Shown here piece after piece: positions 7,572 through 9,240 of a DNA stretch of 9,240 nt. The DNA is from Planctomycetota bacterium (lineage in GTDB: Bacteria; Planctomycetota; Planctomycetia; Planctomycetales; Planctomycetaceae): contig JAADHY010000308.1 of the NCBI GenBank assembly GCA_013151585.1, forward strand, positions 1 through 9,240. Direction: 5' to 3'. The notes under the pieces were generated by a model that was not told the origin of the DNA, did no database searches, and saw only the letters and a list, made by a program, of their open reading frames with translations. Made by a program: the position numbers and the translations under genes. Within the stretch, counting starts at the first letter, position 1; each line of letters begins with the position of its first letter.

Positions 7572-9240
7572 TCAGTCGCCATGGGGGACGTTCGTAAGGG
7601 TCCCTGTCACTAGTCCCTGAACGGTGACCACCGATCCGGCTTGGACGGCCGGGAAGTTGGTCGGGAACGGGGACTCATAGGGGTCATCGGGGTTGGTGGT
7701 CAGTTTCAGTCGGCCTTGGCCGTTGTTGCGGATGGTGAGTTGTCCGACGGTGACACCGTCCACGACCACGTCGAAACGCGCTCCCGGCTGGGCGCCGTAG
7801 ACTTCCACTTCGAATTTCCTGACGTTTTGGCCGTGTTCATACTCTTGCTCGAACTCGGCTTGGCCCCACGCATTCGTGTTGCCAGTCAGGTTGGCCCGAA
7901 GCTGCATCTCACCATGATCGCCACCTTGCTGGTGTTGATGATTGCTTGATCCGTCGGGGATCAGCGTGCCGTTGGCCAGGCCTTGAACTTCCACAGTCGA
8001 TCCGGACTGCACGTTCGGGAAGTTCTGCGGGAAGGGCAATTCGTCACCTTCCGGCTGGGTCTGGAATTCCAGCTTGCCGATTCCCTGAGCATTGATCGTC
8101 ATTTGGCCGACGACTACACCATCCACCAGCACGTTGTATTGATTGCCAGGCGTGGCGTTGTAAATTTCGACCTCGAACTTCTGCTCCTGCTGCTGCCCTT
8201 CGTTTTCGGTCTCGAACTCTGCCTTGCCCCACGCCGCCGTGTCGCCGGATAGCATGGCTTTCAGTTTGGATTCCTGGCCACCGGGCTGTTGGCCTCCGCC
8301 AGCGTTGAGGCTCTCGAAGGTCCCGCTTCCAACGGACGCAATCTCAACCAGCGTCCCGGAATGGATTTGAGGGGTGTTCTGCGGGAAGGGCATTTCGTCC
8401 GGGCTGTCGGGCCGGTTTGTGAACTTCACGTGTCCGACGCCTTGGGCATTGACGGTGATCTGACCGATCACCACGCCATCGATGGATACGTCATGCGTTC
8501 CGGGGGTCGCGCCGGAGACGGTGATCTCCATCTCGATCTTCGCTCCGGCCGCCTGGTTCCACTCGAACTCGATGTAGCCAACCGCGTTCGAGCCGACAGC
8601 GGGGGTCAGCGGAACGACCAGTTTTTCGTCGAGGTCGGCGGCGAATCCGCGTTCCTCGAAGTCCGCCCCGTCATCGCCGTCTAGCAAGTCCGAGCCGTCT
8701 GAGCCGTCCAGATAGTCGTCGCCGGGGCCACCTCGAAGGACATCGTCGTCGTCCTCGCCGTGCAGCTCATCGTCGCCGTCGCCGCCATCCAAATCATCGG
8801 CGCCTCGGCCGCCACGGATTTGATCATGCCCCTCGTCGCCGAACAGGTCGTCGTCTCCGTCGCCGCCGTAGAGGAGGTCGTCGCCGGGACCGCCGCGAGT
8901 GGTGTCATTCCCGCCTTCGCCGTGGATGCGGTCGCGCTGGCGGCCACCAATGAGGCTGTCATCGCCGTCACCACCGTGCAAAGTGGTTGAGCCGCTGAAG
9001 TCGCTGGCGTCAATCGTGTTCGCGGCTGCGCCGCCGTGCAGCTCCGCCCGTTCGATTTCCCTCAACCGATCGGCGCCTTGGCCCAGCAGCGCGTCGTCGT
9101 TCAGATCGAAATCGACATCGCCCTCTTCGTAGAGCACGTCGTTCCCCGGGCCGCCACGCAGGTAGTCGTTACCTGGACCGCCGCGCACGGTATCGTTGCT
9201 GCCGCCCTGGCCGTTCACATAATCGTCACCATCGCCCCCG
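7572..9240 (-). CDS. RTX calcium-binding repeat protein with three C-terminal tandem domains, 5' partial
   Basis: The N-terminus is outside the window: the frame is open to base 9240 and already reads GGDGDDYVNGQGG there, so the GTG at 9218 is internal. In the visible part (numbered from 9218), residues 1-185 are RTX nonapeptides of the GGxGxDxLx type that bind Ca2+ in a beta-roll. They are interrupted at about 29-80 by the common 'IE.A.LhGGa.aNtiDAS.F.G' spacer found in such proteins. Residues about 195-542 hold three copies of a ~100-residue domain, and the protein stops shortly after the third (GTLTNVPHGD). No PEP-CTERM or LPXTG sorting signal is seen at the C-terminus. Extracellular or surface location is inferred from the RTX repeats; type I secretion is the usual route for RTX proteins, but no transporter genes are in view. 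An adhesive or structural role is a guess. A strong terminator follows. Confidence 0.88.
   Translation of the reverse strand, partial: GGDGDDYVNGQGGSNDTVRGGPGNDYLRGGPGNDVLYEEGDVDFDLNDDALLGQGADRLREIERAELHGGAAANTIDASDFSGSTTLHGGDGDDSLIGGRQRDRIHGEGGNDTTRGGPGDDLLYGGDGDDDLFGDEGHDQIRGGRGADDLDGGDGDDELHGEDDDDVLRGGPGDDYLDGSDGSDLLDGDDGADFEERGFAADLDEKLVVPLTPAVGSNAVGYIEFEWNQAAGAKIEMEITVSGATPGTHDVSIDGVVIGQITVNAQGVGHVKFTNRPDSPDEMPFPQNTPQIHSGTLVEIASVGSGTFESLNAGGGQQPGGQESKLKAMLSGDTAAWGKAEFETENEGQQQEQKFEVEIYNATPGNQYNVLVDGVVVGQMTINAQGIGKLEFQTQPEGDELPFPQNFPNVQSGSTVEVQGLANGTLIPDGSSNHQHQQGGDHGEMQLRANLTGNTNAWGQAEFEQEYEHGQNVRKFEVEVYGAQPGARFDVVVDGVTVGQLTIRNNGQGRLKLTTNPDDPYESPFPTNFPAVQAGSVVTVQGLVTGTLTNVPHGD
7593..7907 (-). 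repeat. Third copy (D3) of the RTX protein's tandem C-terminal domain
   Basis: Residues about 438-542 of the visible protein. Key positions shared with the other copies are AWGQAEFE, VEVYGAQPGA, DGVTVGQLTI, a Gly-rich turn, PFPTNFP, the 'aGs.v.V' strand and a closing GTL. It is the copy nearest the stop codon. A His/Gln-rich linker (NHQHQQGGDHGE) separates it from D2. Confidence 0.85.
7959..8270 (-). repeat. Second copy (D2) of the RTX protein's tandem C-terminal domain
   Basis: Residues about 317-420 of the visible protein. It has AWGKAEFE, VEIYNATPGN, DGVVVGQMTINAQG, PFPQNFP, 'SGSTVEVQGL' and a closing GTL. The DGV motif is 119 residues after that of D1 and 121 before that of D3, giving a repeat unit of about 120 residues with linker. 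Confidence 0.85.
8319..8636 (-). repeat. First copy (D1) of the RTX protein's tandem C-terminal domain
   Basis: Residues about 195-300 of the visible protein, directly after the RTX block. It aligns through NAVGYIEFE, ITVSGATPGT, DGVVIGQITVNAQG, PFPQNTP, 'SGTLVEI' and a closing GTF. It is the most diverged at its start: the Trp of the 'AWG' in the other copies is Val here. Confidence 0.8.
8661..9240 (-). repeat. RTX (GGxGxDxLx) calcium-binding repeat block
   Basis: Tandem nonapeptide-coding units, each about 27 bases, rich in Gly and Asp codons. They include GGPGNDYLR, GGPGNDVLY, GGDGDDSLI, GGPGDDLLY, GGDGDDDLF, GGDGDDELH and GGPGDDYLD. A non-RTX spacer interrupts them at about 8980-9134. 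The block continues off the right edge of the window. The low-complexity coding also produces long open frames on the opposite strand that are not genes. Confidence 0.9.

Noticed and set aside
8681..9013. Ala/Thr-rich open frames within the RTX block
   Set aside because: They are out-of-frame readings of the repeated Gly/Asp codons, low complexity by construction.

Overview
The window is a high-GC, gene-dense stretch of bacterial DNA that most resembles a Planctomycetota genome (Pirellulales-like). That assignment is inferred from gene content: an iduronate-sulfatase-type sulfatase, a Tat-exported parallel beta-helix protein, a divergent xylose-isomerase-fold protein, a large exported glycoside-hydrolase-like protein with a carbohydrate-binding module, and an RTX-repeat surface protein. 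No rRNA, tRNA, CRISPR array, insertion sequence or phage gene was seen.

Layout. The left part (1-2808) reads rightward. It holds the C-terminal three quarters or so of a sulfatase, cut by the window edge, then a 267-base gap, then a complete Tat-signal beta-helix protein with a strong ribosome binding site. The rest reads leftward. From right to left there is an RTX protein (7572-9240, N-terminus outside the window) closed by a textbook intrinsic terminator (7521-7562). A probable three-gene operon follows: an exported DUF4832-like TIM-barrel protein with a C-terminal CBM (5331-7328), a xylose-isomerase-family protein (4178-5215), and an exported beta-lactamase-fold serine hydrolase (2961-4181). 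The last two overlap by a GTGA start/stop. The operon converges on the beta-helix gene across 152 bases (2809-2960), where no convincing terminator was found.

How the genes may work together (inference). A sulfatase, a lyase/epimerase-like beta-helix protein, a CBM-bearing glycosidase-like protein, a serine hydrolase that could remove ester groups, and a cytoplasmic sugar isomerase form a plausible kit for stripping, cutting and metabolising a decorated, perhaps sulfated, polysaccharide. No substrate can be named from sequence. The least explained items are the triplicated ~100-residue C-terminal domain of the RTX protein, the Asp-to-His change at a metal-ligand position in the isomerase-like protein, and the DUF4832-like/CBM enzyme candidate.
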